Assembly (NCBI GenBank): GCA_964555645.1
Contig: CAZKTA010000012.1
Span: 28,079-92,078 of the forward strand
Length of the DNA stretch: 64,000 nucleotides
Reading direction: 5' to 3'
Source of the DNA: DTLC01 sp964555645
Lineage (GTDB): Bacteria; Verrucomicrobiota; Verrucomicrobiia; Limisphaerales; DTLC01
The notes beneath the pieces were generated by a model that was not told the DNA's origin, did no database searches, and was given only the letters and a program-made list of their open reading frames with translations. The position numbers and the translations under genes were made by a program. Below, piece by piece: positions 1 through 10,287 of this stretch (the first letter of the stretch is position 1; each line of letters begins with the position of its first letter).

Positions 1-1687
1 CGGTTGGCAGATGCACGCGCAAGATGCGCCTGGCACGGGCCGCCAACACGTCAAAGTCACCGCGTGCTTGTGCAGTTTTGAGGATTCCAAAGCTGTATTT
101 ACGCCCTGGTATACACAAGTCGGATGCATCGTCACATGTGAGCATTAGAAACAGACCGGTGCCTGGGCCGCCTTTGTGTGCTTGTCCGGTTGAATGGAGG
201 TAGCGCGGACCGAATCCAACTGAGGTTGCCACACGTTTGGCCTTCAGCACCGTGTGCCGAATTTCCTGCAGTGCTTGCTCGGTTAGGTTTGTCATTTGTA
301 TAAAGGCAAGCAGCGCCACGTAATCACCGGGCTTGAGCTGTGCAAAGTGCGCCCGCAAAAGACCTGCAAGTGTGGTCGGGTTACCTGCTGCGGACACAAG
401 TGCACTTGCATACGCCGGGTGAGCAAACAATTTCAAACCGGCTTCCTCAAACAACGGCGTTTCAGCCGGCAGATGTCCTACCTGCTCAAATTCAGTTGTG
501 ACCCTGCGCGCCGCCGCTTTGCTGGCTTCGACATCGGGTTGATTGAACGGGTTAACACCGATGACTGCGCCTGCAACTGCAGTTGCAAATTCCCACCGGT
601 AAAACTCCGCCCCGAGGTCGTAAATGTCGGAAATGCGGATTCGGACAACTGGCTGACCGGACTGCTCGAGCATGGCAATGCCAGCGTCTTGGGCGGTATC
701 TGGCGCACTGTCGAGTCGCAGGTAAACAAACAACCGGTCTGTGCCGTAATACTCGGGGGGCTGCAACTCTTCACTTACAATCGGAATAATGGCCTTGCCG
801 TTCTTGCCTGTGGATTCGGCGAGCAGTTGTTCAAGCCAGACACCGAACCCGCAGATACTGGGCGTAGCAACAATTGTGAGCTTGTTATGCCCGAGGTTGT
901 GTGCTGCACCTAAAATTATGCCCAATGCCACCCCTGGGTTATGTTCGATTTTTACGCCTTGATAGCACGCACGCACCATCTGCTGGGCGCATTTGAGGAA
1001 TTTAGGTACATCGATCCCCATTAAAGCGGCTGGTACCATGCCGAAATCTGACAACGCAGAGAATCGGCCGCCTATGGTTTGCATTCCGTGGTACAAAGCC
1101 CGGAACCCTTTGATGCGCGCGGTCTGTTCAAGCGGCGACCCTGGATCCGTTATTGCAACAAAATGTTGTGGTGTCTGTGCCTTGCTCACCAGGTTGGTTA
1201 AACGGTCGAAAAAATAGCGTTCGAAACAATCCACCTCAACGGTCGAGCCTGACTTACTCGACACGATGAAAAGTGTGCGCGCCAAGTTAAGGCGTTCTTC
1301 AACCGCCTTGACCTGTGCCGGATCGGTTGAATCCAATACAAGCAATTTCGGATGCTCTGGTGCCGTGTCGAAAGTAGCGCTGAGCACTGCTGGGCACAGG
1401 CTCGACCCGCCCATACCAAGCAACAGCACGTGGGTAAAGCCAGCGTTGCGCGCGTCTGCGGCGATTTGGGCGAAGCGTTGTGCATCAGCCAATTGCCGAT
1501 CCACAATATCGAGCCAGCCGAGCCAGTTGGCTTCGTCAGCGCCAGTCCACAGTGTTGGGTCGCCGGCCCATAGCTTATTGAGCTTGTTGTTCTTGCGCCA
1601 ATCAGCAAGCACGTCGTTGACGGTCCTGGCAAGATTGTCAGGCAGACACGCGCCGAATTTGTTTACGTATAGCTCGGTAGGCAACAT
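1..1687 (-). CDS. pgi: Glucose-6-phosphate isomerase (transaldolase-fusion type), 3' end outside window
   Basis: Interconverts glucose-6-phosphate and fructose-6-phosphate in cytoplasmic glycolysis. The reading frame is open from ATG 1687 to the window edge (about 562 codons). Visible motifs are LLLGMGGSSLCPAV (N-terminal SIS domain, about residue 93), IVSSKSGSTVE (phosphate-binding loop) and AITDPGSPLE. The last visible stretch, IPGRKYSFGILKTAQARGD, resembles the end of the PGI half of bifunctional transaldolase/PGI proteins, so only a few residues are probably missing. An in-frame TGA lies nine bases before the ATG, so the start is fixed and no transaldolase domain is attached. The gene follows the membrane-protein gene by about 21 bases on the same strand. 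The family call is from recognition of motifs; the free-standing form is seen directly. Confidence 0.88.
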   Translation of the reverse strand, partial: MLPTELYVNKFGACLPDNLARTVNDVLADWRKNNKLNKLWAGDPTLWTGADEANWLGWLDIVDRQLADAQRFAQIAADARNAGFTHVLLLGMGGSSLCPAVLSATFDTAPEHPKLLVLDSTDPAQVKAVEERLNLARTLFIVSSKSGSTVEVDCFERYFFDRLTNLVSKAQTPQHFVAITDPGSPLEQTARIKGFRALYHGMQTIGGRFSALSDFGMVPAALMGIDVPKFLKCAQQMVRACYQGVKIEHNPGVALGIILGAAHNLGHNKLTIVATPSICGFGVWLEQLLAESTGKNGKAIIPIVSEELQPPEYYGTDRLFVYLRLDSAPDTAQDAGIAMLEQSGQPVVRIRISDIYDLGAEFYRWEFATAVAGAVIGVNPFNQPDVEASKAAARRVTTEFEQVGHLPAETPLFEEAGLKLFAHPAYASALVSAAGNPTTLAGLLRAHFAQLKPGDYVALLAFIQMTNLTEQALQEIRHTVLKAKRVATSVGFGPRYLHSTGQAHKGGPGTGLFLMLTCDDASDLCIPGRKYSFGILKTAQARGDFDVLAARARRILRVHLPT

Positions 1688-1708
1688 TGGTTGGGTTCAG
1701 ATGCGCGC

Positions 1709-2425
1709 TCAACAACCCGATGGCTGTTTGTCATTTTGCAGCCGCAGACTGTTGAACACGCTTTCGAGGATTGTTTCCTTAGTTTTCCAGATCAATGCCA
1801 TTGTCATCGCAAGCGGCAGCAGTATGAACGGGACAAGTAACCAAAGAATTCTGTCTTCGATAACCATGACAATGCTTTGCAGATAGATCGGCGGCGCCGC
1901 ACCGGTTTTGTCCACCAAAACATACGCGACCGTCAAAAGAGTCGAGGCGCCGAGCAATACACGGTTGATGGGGGTGAACTGGCGTGCCTCGGCCCGTAGT
2001 GTCTCGTCTGGCAACATTGTGCTCAGGCGAAGCAACACCTGGTTCAGATGGATTAAAAACACCAGCCCAGTCAGGCTCAGCAACTGGACAATGCCGGTGA
2101 AAAACGGCTGACTGGGTATCTTGCTCCACCAGTATAGAAAAGGTGACAAACCGAGGTTGATCATGGCCAACAGCAGCGCTTGATCGAGTGCACGGCGCCA
2201 AACACGTTCCTGGGGCTGAAACTTGCCGAGCAACATTACCCCGTACAGCAGCAGCCCGAGGCAGGCCACAGGCGGCACGAATCCGAACGGCCTGAGCCGT
2301 TGTGTTTGCGCAGTCCACACGCAAACAACCAGTGCAACTGGCAAGCCCCAAAACAGCGCCGACAAACCTCGGGCAAGTTGCCTGAGGGAGTGTATCAATT
2401 GCAGATTTGTTGTTTGGCCCGGCAT
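1709..2425 (-). CDS. Multi-pass membrane protein of unknown function
   Basis: A 238-residue hydrophobic protein that I do not recognise as a named family. About six membrane segments can be seen: roughly residues 22-40, 48-66, 82-102, 110-130, 155-172 and 188-214. The longest soluble stretch (about 130-153) is charged. There is no signal peptide distinct from the first membrane segment and no catalytic motif. It lies between speA (about 90 bases upstream) and the isomerase gene (about 21 bases downstream) on the same strand, so co-transcription is likely. A function linked to either neighbour would be a guess. Confidence 0.7.
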   Translation of the reverse strand: MPGQTTNLQLIHSLRQLARGLSALFWGLPVALVVCVWTAQTQRLRPFGFVPPVACLGLLLYGVMLLGKFQPQERVWRRALDQALLLAMINLGLSPFLYWWSKIPSQPFFTGIVQLLSLTGLVFLIHLNQVLLRLSTMLPDETLRAEARQFTPINRVLLGASTLLTVAYVLVDKTGAAPPIYLQSIVMVIEDRILWLLVPFILLPLAMTMALIWKTKETILESVFNSLRLQNDKQPSGC

Positions 2426-2514
2426 TGGTTGCCAAATAACGACAGCGTATGCACGTTTTTGCTGTGCAAACCGGCTGAGGTAAACCTTGGTCGGTGTGGC
2501 ATGCCTTGTGCGCG

Positions 2515-4458
2515 TTACTGGATGTTTAGATAGGTGTATTCCTTTAGCCCGCGCTCGTAATCGTCCAGCAGTCGCATTGCCTCAGACGGTTTCATGCGGT
2601 CTGATTTGATTGCCTGGTCAACCTGAGCTTTCATTTGGCGTTTGAGTTCATTTTCGTCGTATTGGACGGAAGCGAGCGCCTGGACGATTGTTGTGCCTTC
2701 GATTATTTCTTCGACGTAGTAACCTGCGGGTTCGTCCGGGTCGAGAAACACGTGCAGTTCGTTCACGCGGCCGAACAAATTGTGCAGGTCGCCCATGATG
2801 TCCTGGTATGCCCCCATCAGGAAAAATCCGATGTAATAAGGTTCGACCTTGCCGTTGCCATTTGCAGTGAGTTTGTGCAGGGGTAGAGTCTCACGCACAT
2901 CGCGCAGGTCAATGAACCTGTTGACCTGCCCGTCTGAATCGCAGGTTATATCGGCGAGCGTGCCCTGGCGTGTGGGGCGTTCGTTGAGTCGGCTGATCGG
3001 CATGATCGGGAACAGTTGGCCCAGCGCCCAGTGGTCAAGCAACGACTGGAAAACCGAAAAGTTGCACAGGTATTGATCAGCCAGCTCGCCTTCGAGCTGC
3101 TGGATTTCCTCGGGCACATAGGCATGGCCGCGAAAACTTTTTGCCACCTCCCAACTTATCTCCCAATACAACGTCTCGATCTTGGCCTTGTCTGGCAGGT
3201 CAAGTAACCCGAGCGCAAACATGTGTTGTGCGTCTTCCTTGCGTTCGAGCGCATCGTGGTAAGCCTCGAGCTTGTTAAGTTTGGGGAGGTTTTTCTTTAT
3301 CTCGAGCAGTTCTTTGACAAGCGGATGCTCATTATCGCCGTAATGAAACTGCTCTGAGAACCGTGTCTTTTCGATCGAGCCGAACACCTCGACAATCAAC
3401 ACGCTATGATACGCCACGGTTGCACGACCGCTTTCGCTGATAATGTCCGGATGCGGCACGCCCTCGGTATTACACACATCAGCGATGTAATAAACGACGT
3501 CATTTGCGTACTCCTGCAGTGTGTAATTTGTCGAGCTTTCGAACGCAGACCTGCTACCGTCGTAATCCACACCCAAGCCGCCTCCAACATCCAGATACTG
3601 AATTTTGAACCCCATCTTGACCAGCTTTGCATACAGGCGCCCGGCTTCCTGGACGGCCTTTTTGACTATCAGAATGTCCGGCACCTGCGACCCGATGTGA
3701 AAATGCAGCAGCTTGAAACAATGCGCCAGGTTTTCAGCCCGCAAGGTTTCGGCAGCTGTCAATAGCTCGGCTGTGCTCAGGCCGAACTTAGCATTTTCAC
3801 CTGCGCTCTCGGCCCATTTACCGCCGCCCTTTGAGGCAAGGCGCGCCCTGAACCCAATGAGCGGCTCGACATTGATCTGGCGCGATGTAGCTATGATCTG
3901 GCGTAATTCCTCGAGTTTCTCGACGACCAGTATGACTTTTTTGCCCAGCTTAACCCCGAGCAACGCAATCCTGATGTAATCTGGGTCTTTGTACCCGTTG
4001 CAGACGATGAGGCTGCCAACCTCGTCCTGTAACGCAAGCCCGGCAAACAGCTCAGGTTTGCTCCCCACCTCAAGCCCAAGTCCGTAAGGTTTGCCAGCGT
4101 CGAGGATTTCCTCAACCACTTCACGCAATTGATTGACCTTGACCGGGAACACACCACGGTAATTACCGGTATAATCGTACTCGGCGATTGCGTTGCGAAA
4201 GGCGCGGTTGATGGCCTCGACCCGGTGCCGCAAAATGTCCTGGAACCGAATGAGCAACGGGAACCGCAACCCACGACCCTTGGCTTCTTCGATAATATCG
4301 GTCAAATCAACCGCCACGCCCGCGTCTTGAAGCGGTTTGGCCACAACATGACCGGCCTCGTTTATGTCGAAATACCCTGCTCCCCACCTGTGGATGTTGT
4401 ACAAGTTCCGAGCGGCTTCAATATCCCACGGCTCAGTAGCTTCGTTCGCGTTGTTCAT
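2515..4458 (-). CDS. speA: Biosynthetic arginine decarboxylase
   Basis: Decarboxylates arginine to agmatine, the first step of the agmatine route to putrescine and spermidine; PLP- and Mg-dependent and cytoplasmic. The 647 residues match the usual length of about 630-660. The PLP lysine is in GVFPVKVNQ (Lys107). LHFHIGSQ near residue 254, DVGGGLGVDYDGS near 290 and ISESGRATVAYH near 340 are the other barrel motifs. A C-terminal TCDSDG motif carries the catalytic cysteine of fold-III decarboxylases. The start at 4458 leaves a very short leader behind a good promoter. Divergent to the giant exported protein gene at 4606. argC and argJ for arginine synthesis are elsewhere in the window. Confidence 0.95.
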   Translation of the reverse strand: MNNANEATEPWDIEAARNLYNIHRWGAGYFDINEAGHVVAKPLQDAGVAVDLTDIIEEAKGRGLRFPLLIRFQDILRHRVEAINRAFRNAIAEYDYTGNYRGVFPVKVNQLREVVEEILDAGKPYGLGLEVGSKPELFAGLALQDEVGSLIVCNGYKDPDYIRIALLGVKLGKKVILVVEKLEELRQIIATSRQINVEPLIGFRARLASKGGGKWAESAGENAKFGLSTAELLTAAETLRAENLAHCFKLLHFHIGSQVPDILIVKKAVQEAGRLYAKLVKMGFKIQYLDVGGGLGVDYDGSRSAFESSTNYTLQEYANDVVYYIADVCNTEGVPHPDIISESGRATVAYHSVLIVEVFGSIEKTRFSEQFHYGDNEHPLVKELLEIKKNLPKLNKLEAYHDALERKEDAQHMFALGLLDLPDKAKIETLYWEISWEVAKSFRGHAYVPEEIQQLEGELADQYLCNFSVFQSLLDHWALGQLFPIMPISRLNERPTRQGTLADITCDSDGQVNRFIDLRDVRETLPLHKLTANGNGKVEPYYIGFFLMGAYQDIMGDLHNLFGRVNELHVFLDPDEPAGYYVEEIIEGTTIVQALASVQYDENELKRQMKAQVDQAIKSDRMKPSEAMRLLDDYERGLKEYTYLNIQ

Positions 4459-4481
4459 CTTTCAAGCCCAAAAACGTGTGC

Positions 4482-4509
4482 ACTATAGAAAGCTGCGCGC
4501 AGAAATCAA
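4482..4509 (-). promoter_or_regulatory. Predicted sigma70-type promoter of speA
   Basis: On the minus strand, TTGATT (4509-4504) is followed after 16 bases by TATAGT (4487-4482). Transcription would begin near 4475, about 17 bases before the speA ATG. The call rests on box match and spacing only. Confidence 0.5.
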
Positions 4510-4605
4510 CTGGGTGCATAAAAAAATTTTCCTCAACCCGCGTTACGGCCATCGTGCAAAACACTGCATCTGCACCGGCCCGGGCTTGAATGAACTGTCG
4601 TCTCG

Positions 4606-7600
4606 ATGCATAATAACACCGCAATGTTTATACCGAACCGAGCGCGTGCGCAAGTGGTGCTGTTGATGTTTGTGTTGTTCTGCAGTTGCATCGCTCAGGC
4701 GCAGGTCCGGATCAGCGAGTTTATGGCCAGCAACACGCGCACGCTGCTGGACGAAGACGGCGAAACATCCGACTGGATAGAGCTGCACAATTTTTCCGAC
4801 ACAAACGTAAATCTGCTTGGCTGGTATTTGACCGATAACGCGGCGAACCTTAAAAAATGGATTTTCCCGGAAACGAACCTGCCAGCAGGCGGGTATCTGG
4901 TTGTGTTTGCCTCAAACAAAAACCGGCGCACACCGGGCAAACCACTCCACACAAATTTCAAGCTAGCAACAGAAGGCGAGTACCTGGCTCTGGTTAAACC
5001 CGACGGTGTGACCGTAGCGAGTGCATTTACGCCAAATTTTCCGCCACAGTTGGCGGATGTCTCCTACGGGTTCGGTGTCGAGAACGTTGCGAGTTTGTTT
5101 GTCAGCACCAATTCGCATGGTCGTGTACACATACCATCAGGAGACACGCCGGGTCTGACATGGACCACGCCAGCATTTGACGATTCCACATGGATGCTGG
5201 CCACGAACGGTATCGGATTCGAGACAGGCCAGAGCGAGCTGGGGGGTGCTTTGCCCGATCATGTATTGGACGACAACCCTGCCGGCTACTGGCGCCTGAA
5301 CGAAACCAGTGGCACTGTTGCAACAAATTCAGGTTGGATCACTGGCACCGGCAACGGTCTGTTGCTCGGTGCAATAATAATTGGCGTGGCCGGCCCGCGT
5401 CCGCCCGCATTTGCAGGGTTCGAGTCCGACAATCGTGCGGTTAGGCTAAACGGCAGCGGCGCAAGGGTTGAAGTGCCATTTACACCGGAGCTGAACCCGA
5501 GCGTGGCTTTCACAGTCAAAGCGTGGGTTAAGCCGTCGCGATATGCGAGCACAAGCCCGGTCTGCCCGGTGTCATCTATTCATATGCCGACCGGCAGTCT
5601 GAGCAGGTCCGGATACGCGTTTTACCAGACAACGGCAAACCAGTGGCAGTTTGCTCTCGGCAACAGCACCGGTTACGTGGCTCGTGCCCAGGGTGGCATA
5701 GTTACAACAAACAACTGGCAGTATCTAGTAGGTGTGTACGACGGCACGGCAGCCCGACTTTACGTGGACGGAATGCTGGTTGCATCGGTGCCCTTGTCTG
5801 GGCCGTTCGAGCCAAATACAACCGAGAAATTCATCATTGGCGGCCGCAACAACGTTAATCCGTACTATTTTGCAGGCGACGTTGACGAGGTATCGGTAAT
5901 TGCCCGTGCATTGTCTGGAACAGAGATTGCGCACCGGTACCAGACTGCCACAACCGGCCAATCGCCAACCAACCTCTTCCATTACACCGGCTTGATCAAG
6001 ACTGACCTGCGCGCGCACATGTTCGGTGTGAATAGTTCGGTGTATGTGCGCCTGCCGTTTATACTCACAAACATAGAGCTGATCGAGCGGCTGGTGTTGC
6101 GGGTGCGATATGACGACGGCTTTATTGCTTTTCTGAACGGTGCAATTGTGGCGGCAGACAATGCACCTGAAGCGCCAGCGTGGAATTCAACTGCAACAAG
6201 CCGGCGGGCAACCGCACTTGCGCTACAATGGCGCAATTTCGACCTAAGCGACAGGATCGGGTACTTTCGGCGCGGCACAAATGTCCTGGCATTGCAAGGG
6301 CTGAACATCGGCACAACAAACCACGACCTACTGTTGCAGGTTGAACTTGTAGCATCGAGCCGCCAGCATGCAACCGTGCCGAGTTACCTAACTCAGTCTA
6401 CACCCGGTACGGAAAATGTCGTGGGGATTCGTGATCTAGGCCCGATCATTTATCAGACAGGGTTTTATCCGCCATTGCCGCGCACAAACGACAGCATCGT
6501 CGTGACCTGCCGCGTCGAACAAGCATTTGCACCGGTTGCGTCCGTCGTACTCAATTGGCGTGTGATGTACGGGCCGGTCCGACAAATACAAATGTTTGAC
6601 GACGGCATGCACGGTGATGGAGCCGCCGGCGACGGTGTATTTGGCGGGGTCATACCGAACCAAGCAGATGGTCTGCAGACTTATTCGGCGGGGCAGATGG
6701 TCCGGTGGTTTGTGACCGCCACAGACTCACTTTCACGCACATCGCGCTGGCCGTTGTTTGCAAACCCGAGCGACTCGGCCGAATACGACGGCACGGTCGT
6801 GCAGCCCGACTACGTGACGAGCAAACTGCCTGTGTTCCATCTGTTTGTTAACCCGGCGGATTATTCAGCCGCAGATTCTGAAACAGGCGCACGCGCATCG
6901 TTGTATTACGATGGCGAGTTTTACGACAACATCTACATCGAGCTCCGGGGGAACACAACTGCGTGGCTGGCGAAAAAATCTTATCGGCTCGAGTTCACCC
7001 GCGAACATCCGTTCCGCCACCCCGGGCCAGGCGGGCGCGTGCGTAAAACGTCATTGGTGGCTGAGTACATTGACCCGTCGTATTTGCGGCAATACCTGTC
7101 ATTCTGGCTGATGAACCTTGCGGGTGTGCCCACGCTGTTTCATTACCCGGTGAGACTGCAACGGAACGGCGAGTTTCATCAACTGGCTTTTCACAGCGAA
7201 GTGCTAGGGGCCGAACACCTCGAACGGCTCGGATACGATCCAAACGGCGCGCTTTACAAAGCCGCCGGGACGATTACGCCCGACCATTACAGCACAGGCA
7301 TGTTCCAGAAACTTTTGCCGAAAACAAACGGCGTGGTTGCACCTGGCACAGCCGATTTTGACGCACTTGCAAGCGCGATCAGTGAATCGGTTCCTCTCGG
7401 CCAGCGAAGAACAAACGCATTCGATGTGCTGGACCTGGCCGAAGTTATTAATTACTTGGCCGTCGCGCGGCTCGTACAGGAAGCCGACGATGTATGGGCG
7501 AATATGACAGTGTACCGCGACACCTATGGCAGCGGTGAATGGAGGATCATACCGTTCGACATGAATCTTTCCTGGGGCCAGCTTTACTACGGTAACTACC

Positions 7601-10194
7601 CGAGCGTGTACTACCAGCTCATTGCCACAAACGATTACTACAAGAGCCATCCACTGTACGGCGGTTCGCAAATCCAAGAGGCCGGCAGCAGCCGCTGGAA
7701 CAGAATCTATGACATAATCATTGCAGTGCCAGAGACGCGTCAGATGCTGTTGCGTCGGATGCGGACATTGCTGGACAAATTCGTTCAACCACCCGGCACC
7801 ACATTCAGCCAGGGACTTATCGAGCAACAAATCGCTGTGCTGACAAATCTGATCTGGCCGGAGGCGTTTTTGGACCGGCAAAAGTGGGGTTGGCCACCGA
7901 ACAGCGGGCCGTATGGGTTGGGACCGAATTTATGGCTAACCAATGGCGTGAACGATTTGATCGGCAAGTTCCTTGGCCCGCGCAGGCAACATCTTTTCGG
8001 CACGCACTGCGTTACAAACACAGCCAAACCGGTGGGGCTGAGTTGGACAAGCAACGCTGGTATACCGAGCTCACAGCCAACCAATACAGCAGTTTACATC
8101 CTCGCCTTCGATTACAATCCGGTCTCGGGCAACCAAAATGAGGAATACATTTGCCTGACAAATCCAAACCCGTACGCAGTGGACATCTCAGGCTGGCAAC
8201 TTAGGGGCGCAGTCGGCTTTACGTTTAAGCCCGGTACGGTCATGCCGTCCAACAGCGTGCTGTACGTGTCACCGGACGTGAAAGCATTCCGGGCACGTGC
8301 ACTCAGCCCGCGTGGTGGCCAAGGCTTGTTTGTCCAGGGCAATTACACCGGCCGCCTTAGTGCATGGGGTGGTACGGTTGTGTTTGAAGATGATTCAGGT
8401 CGGATCGTGTCGAGCAACAGTTACACCGGCAATCCATCGCCAGCACAGCGGTATCTGCGGATCACCGAGCTGATGTATAATCCGAACCCAGCACACGCAA
8501 TCAATCCGGACCCGCAACAGTTCGAGTACATCGAGCTGAAAAACATCTCGGCAACAGAGTGGCTGGACCTGCGAGGCGTCCGGTTCACGGCGGGCGTTAG
8601 CTTCAATTTCACTGACAGTGCGGTAACAAACCTTGCTCCGGGCAATATTGTGCTGGTGGTCCGTAATGTCGCGGCTTTTACTGCAAGGTACGGCGCGAGT
8701 CTGCCAATTGCCGGCCAGTACACAGGCACACTGGATAACGCAGGTGAAAAGCTCCGCCTCGAAGACGTGGTTGGCGAAACAATCCTCGAATTTGCTTACG
8801 ACAATAAGTGGTACCCGGTCACCGACGGGCTCGGCTTTTCGCTTGTAGTTGTTGACGAAAATGCGCCCTGGTTCACGTGGGGCTTCAAATCGAGCTGGCG
8901 ACCCAGCGCACAGCTGGACGGTTCACCGGGGCAATCGGATCCTGCGCCGCCTGCATTTCCGCCAGTTAAGATTAACGAAGTGCTTTCCTACAACACAACC
9001 GGTCCGGACTGGATCGAACTGTACAACCCGGGCGCGACCAATGTTGAGCTGGGCGGGTGGTTTTTAACCGACGACTTTTTCAATCCGAAACGGTACCGGA
9101 TCACGCCGGGCACAGTTATTGGGCCCGGTGGGTACATTGTGTTTTACGCCAACACAAGTTTCGGCACCGGCACAAACGGGTTCGGCCTGTCAAAGTACGG
9201 CGAACAAGTTTGGCTCTTCAGCGGTGACCCGACAACGAACCTGACCGGGTACTGTCATGGGTTCGAGTTCGGCCCGGCCGCAGCAAATTCCAGTTTCGGC
9301 AGGTACATCAACAGCCAAGGCGACGAACATTTCGTGCTTATGAACATGCCAACGCCGGGCACAAACAACGCCGCGCCGCGTGTCGGGCCGATTGTGATCT
9401 CGGAAATCATGTATCACCCGGCGCCGCAGAACGAAACAAATGACTGGCTCAATGAATTCATCGAGCTGCACAACGTGACCGCGACAAACGTACCGTTGTT
9501 CTGTATTTACACAAACGCGCCTGGGTATGGCCAGGCTGCACTGACAAATACATGGCGCTTGCGCAGCGCAGTTGCGCTCGATTTCCCAACCAACATTGTC
9601 ATGGGGCCGGGCAGCAGGTTGCTTGTTGTGCCATTTGATCCAGTGCGCGACCCCGCACAAACTGCCGCGTTTCGTGTCCGATATAACGTGCCAACCAACG
9701 TCGCAATCTTCGGACCATGGACTGGCAAACTCGACAATGCAGGTGAAACAATCAGGTTGGAGTATCCCGACAGACCCGAATTCGACGGAACGAATCTGAT
9801 TGTGCCGTACGTTCAGGTCGAGCAAATCAGTTACCGACCGGAATCACCTTGGCCCACAAGTGCAAATGGCATGGGTGCCTCTTTGCAACGCGTTGTGCCA
9901 TGTGCCTACGGGAACGACCCAACAAATTGGTTGGCTGCTTTACCAACACCAGGTTGGGTCAATGCACACACTCCTGCGCCTTTGGCTACCGCGATTTTGC
10001 GCTCGGGACAAATCGTACGCGTCAACGTTCATGCTCAACCTGGTCTAACCTACCGGCTCGAATTCAAAAATTCACTTGACGACCAATCGTGGATACCGAT
10101 CTTACCTGCCGTCACGGCTTCAGCATGTGAGCTTGTCCTGACCGATACGAATGCAACTTGCACAACCCGGTTTTACCGCATCTGTGCGTGGTGA
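4606..10194 (+). CDS. Giant exported lamin-tail / LamG / CotH-type protein
   Basis: An 1862-residue protein with an N-terminal signal peptide (hydrophobic VVLLMFVLFCSCIAQA; likely start Met1 or Met7 at 4624). In order: a lamin-tail (LTD) domain at about 32-110 (ISEFMASNTRTLLDEDGETS, DWIELHN); a concanavalin/LamG-like domain at about 220-445 (GYWRLNETSG, FTVKAWVKPS); a CotH-kinase-like region at about 745-1010 (LYYDGEFYDNIYIELRGNT, YRLEF, and WRIIPFDMNLSWG); then at least four more LTD-like repeats near 1170, 1285, 1450 and 1600, each with (E)YIEL/WIEL and GWxL motifs. The last 65 residues form a small beta-rich tail (TYRLEFKNS). Proteins of this build are common in Verrucomicrobiota and Planctomycetes; a surface or matrix role is inferred. 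No sorting signal was recognised. Confidence 0.85.
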   Translation: MHNNTAMFIPNRARAQVVLLMFVLFCSCIAQAQVRISEFMASNTRTLLDEDGETSDWIELHNFSDTNVNLLGWYLTDNAANLKKWIFPETNLPAGGYLVVFASNKNRRTPGKPLHTNFKLATEGEYLALVKPDGVTVASAFTPNFPPQLADVSYGFGVENVASLFVSTNSHGRVHIPSGDTPGLTWTTPAFDDSTWMLATNGIGFETGQSELGGALPDHVLDDNPAGYWRLNETSGTVATNSGWITGTGNGLLLGAIIIGVAGPRPPAFAGFESDNRAVRLNGSGARVEVPFTPELNPSVAFTVKAWVKPSRYASTSPVCPVSSIHMPTGSLSRSGYAFYQTTANQWQFALGNSTGYVARAQGGIVTTNNWQYLVGVYDGTAARLYVDGMLVASVPLSGPFEPNTTEKFIIGGRNNVNPYYFAGDVDEVSVIARALSGTEIAHRYQTATTGQSPTNLFHYTGLIKTDLRAHMFGVNSSVYVRLPFILTNIELIERLVLRVRYDDGFIAFLNGAIVAADNAPEAPAWNSTATSRRATALALQWRNFDLSDRIGYFRRGTNVLALQGLNIGTTNHDLLLQVELVASSRQHATVPSYLTQSTPGTENVVGIRDLGPIIYQTGFYPPLPRTNDSIVVTCRVEQAFAPVASVVLNWRVMYGPVRQIQMFDDGMHGDGAAGDGVFGGVIPNQADGLQTYSAGQMVRWFVTATDSLSRTSRWPLFANPSDSAEYDGTVVQPDYVTSKLPVFHLFVNPADYSAADSETGARASLYYDGEFYDNIYIELRGNTTAWLAKKSYRLEFTREHPFRHPGPGGRVRKTSLVAEYIDPSYLRQYLSFWLMNLAGVPTLFHYPVRLQRNGEFHQLAFHSEVLGAEHLERLGYDPNGALYKAAGTITPDHYSTGMFQKLLPKTNGVVAPGTADFDALASAISESVPLGQRRTNAFDVLDLAEVINYLAVARLVQEADDVWANMTVYRDTYGSGEWRIIPFDMNLSWGQLYYGNYPSVYYQLIATNDYYKSHPLYGGSQIQEAGSSRWNRIYDIIIAVPETRQMLLRRMRTLLDKFVQPPGTTFSQGLIEQQIAVLTNLIWPEAFLDRQKWGWPPNSGPYGLGPNLWLTNGVNDLIGKFLGPRRQHLFGTHCVTNTAKPVGLSWTSNAGIPSSQPTNTAVYILAFDYNPVSGNQNEEYICLTNPNPYAVDISGWQLRGAVGFTFKPGTVMPSNSVLYVSPDVKAFRARALSPRGGQGLFVQGNYTGRLSAWGGTVVFEDDSGRIVSSNSYTGNPSPAQRYLRITELMYNPNPAHAINPDPQQFEYIELKNISATEWLDLRGVRFTAGVSFNFTDSAVTNLAPGNIVLVVRNVAAFTARYGASLPIAGQYTGTLDNAGEKLRLEDVVGETILEFAYDNKWYPVTDGLGFSLVVVDENAPWFTWGFKSSWRPSAQLDGSPGQSDPAPPAFPPVKINEVLSYNTTGPDWIELYNPGATNVELGGWFLTDDFFNPKRYRITPGTVIGPGGYIVFYANTSFGTGTNGFGLSKYGEQVWLFSGDPTTNLTGYCHGFEFGPAAANSSFGRYINSQGDEHFVLMNMPTPGTNNAAPRVGPIVISEIMYHPAPQNETNDWLNEFIELHNVTATNVPLFCIYTNAPGYGQAALTNTWRLRSAVALDFPTNIVMGPGSRLLVVPFDPVRDPAQTAAFRVRYNVPTNVAIFGPWTGKLDNAGETIRLEYPDRPEFDGTNLIVPYVQVEQISYRPESPWPTSANGMGASLQRVVPCAYGNDPTNWLAALPTPGWVNAHTPAPLATAILRSGQIVRVNVHAQPGLTYRLEFKNSLDDQSWIPILPAVTASACELVLTDTNATCTTRFYRICAW

Positions 10195-10287
10195 ACGCAG
10201 TCGCGCAAGACTCAAAACGGCGGCTTCAGGACAACACAGTACGGGACAAACAGACACAACGCACTTCGGGTTATATGCCAATTAATA

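Noticed and set aside
296..913. Plus-strand 205-codon open frame
   Set aside because: Lies antisense to the phosphoglucose isomerase, whose minus-strand frame carries all family motifs; Cys-rich and unlike a real protein.
9190..9825. Minus-strand 211-codon open frame
   Set aside because: Shadow of the giant exported protein, Cys/Arg/Val-rich, no motif.
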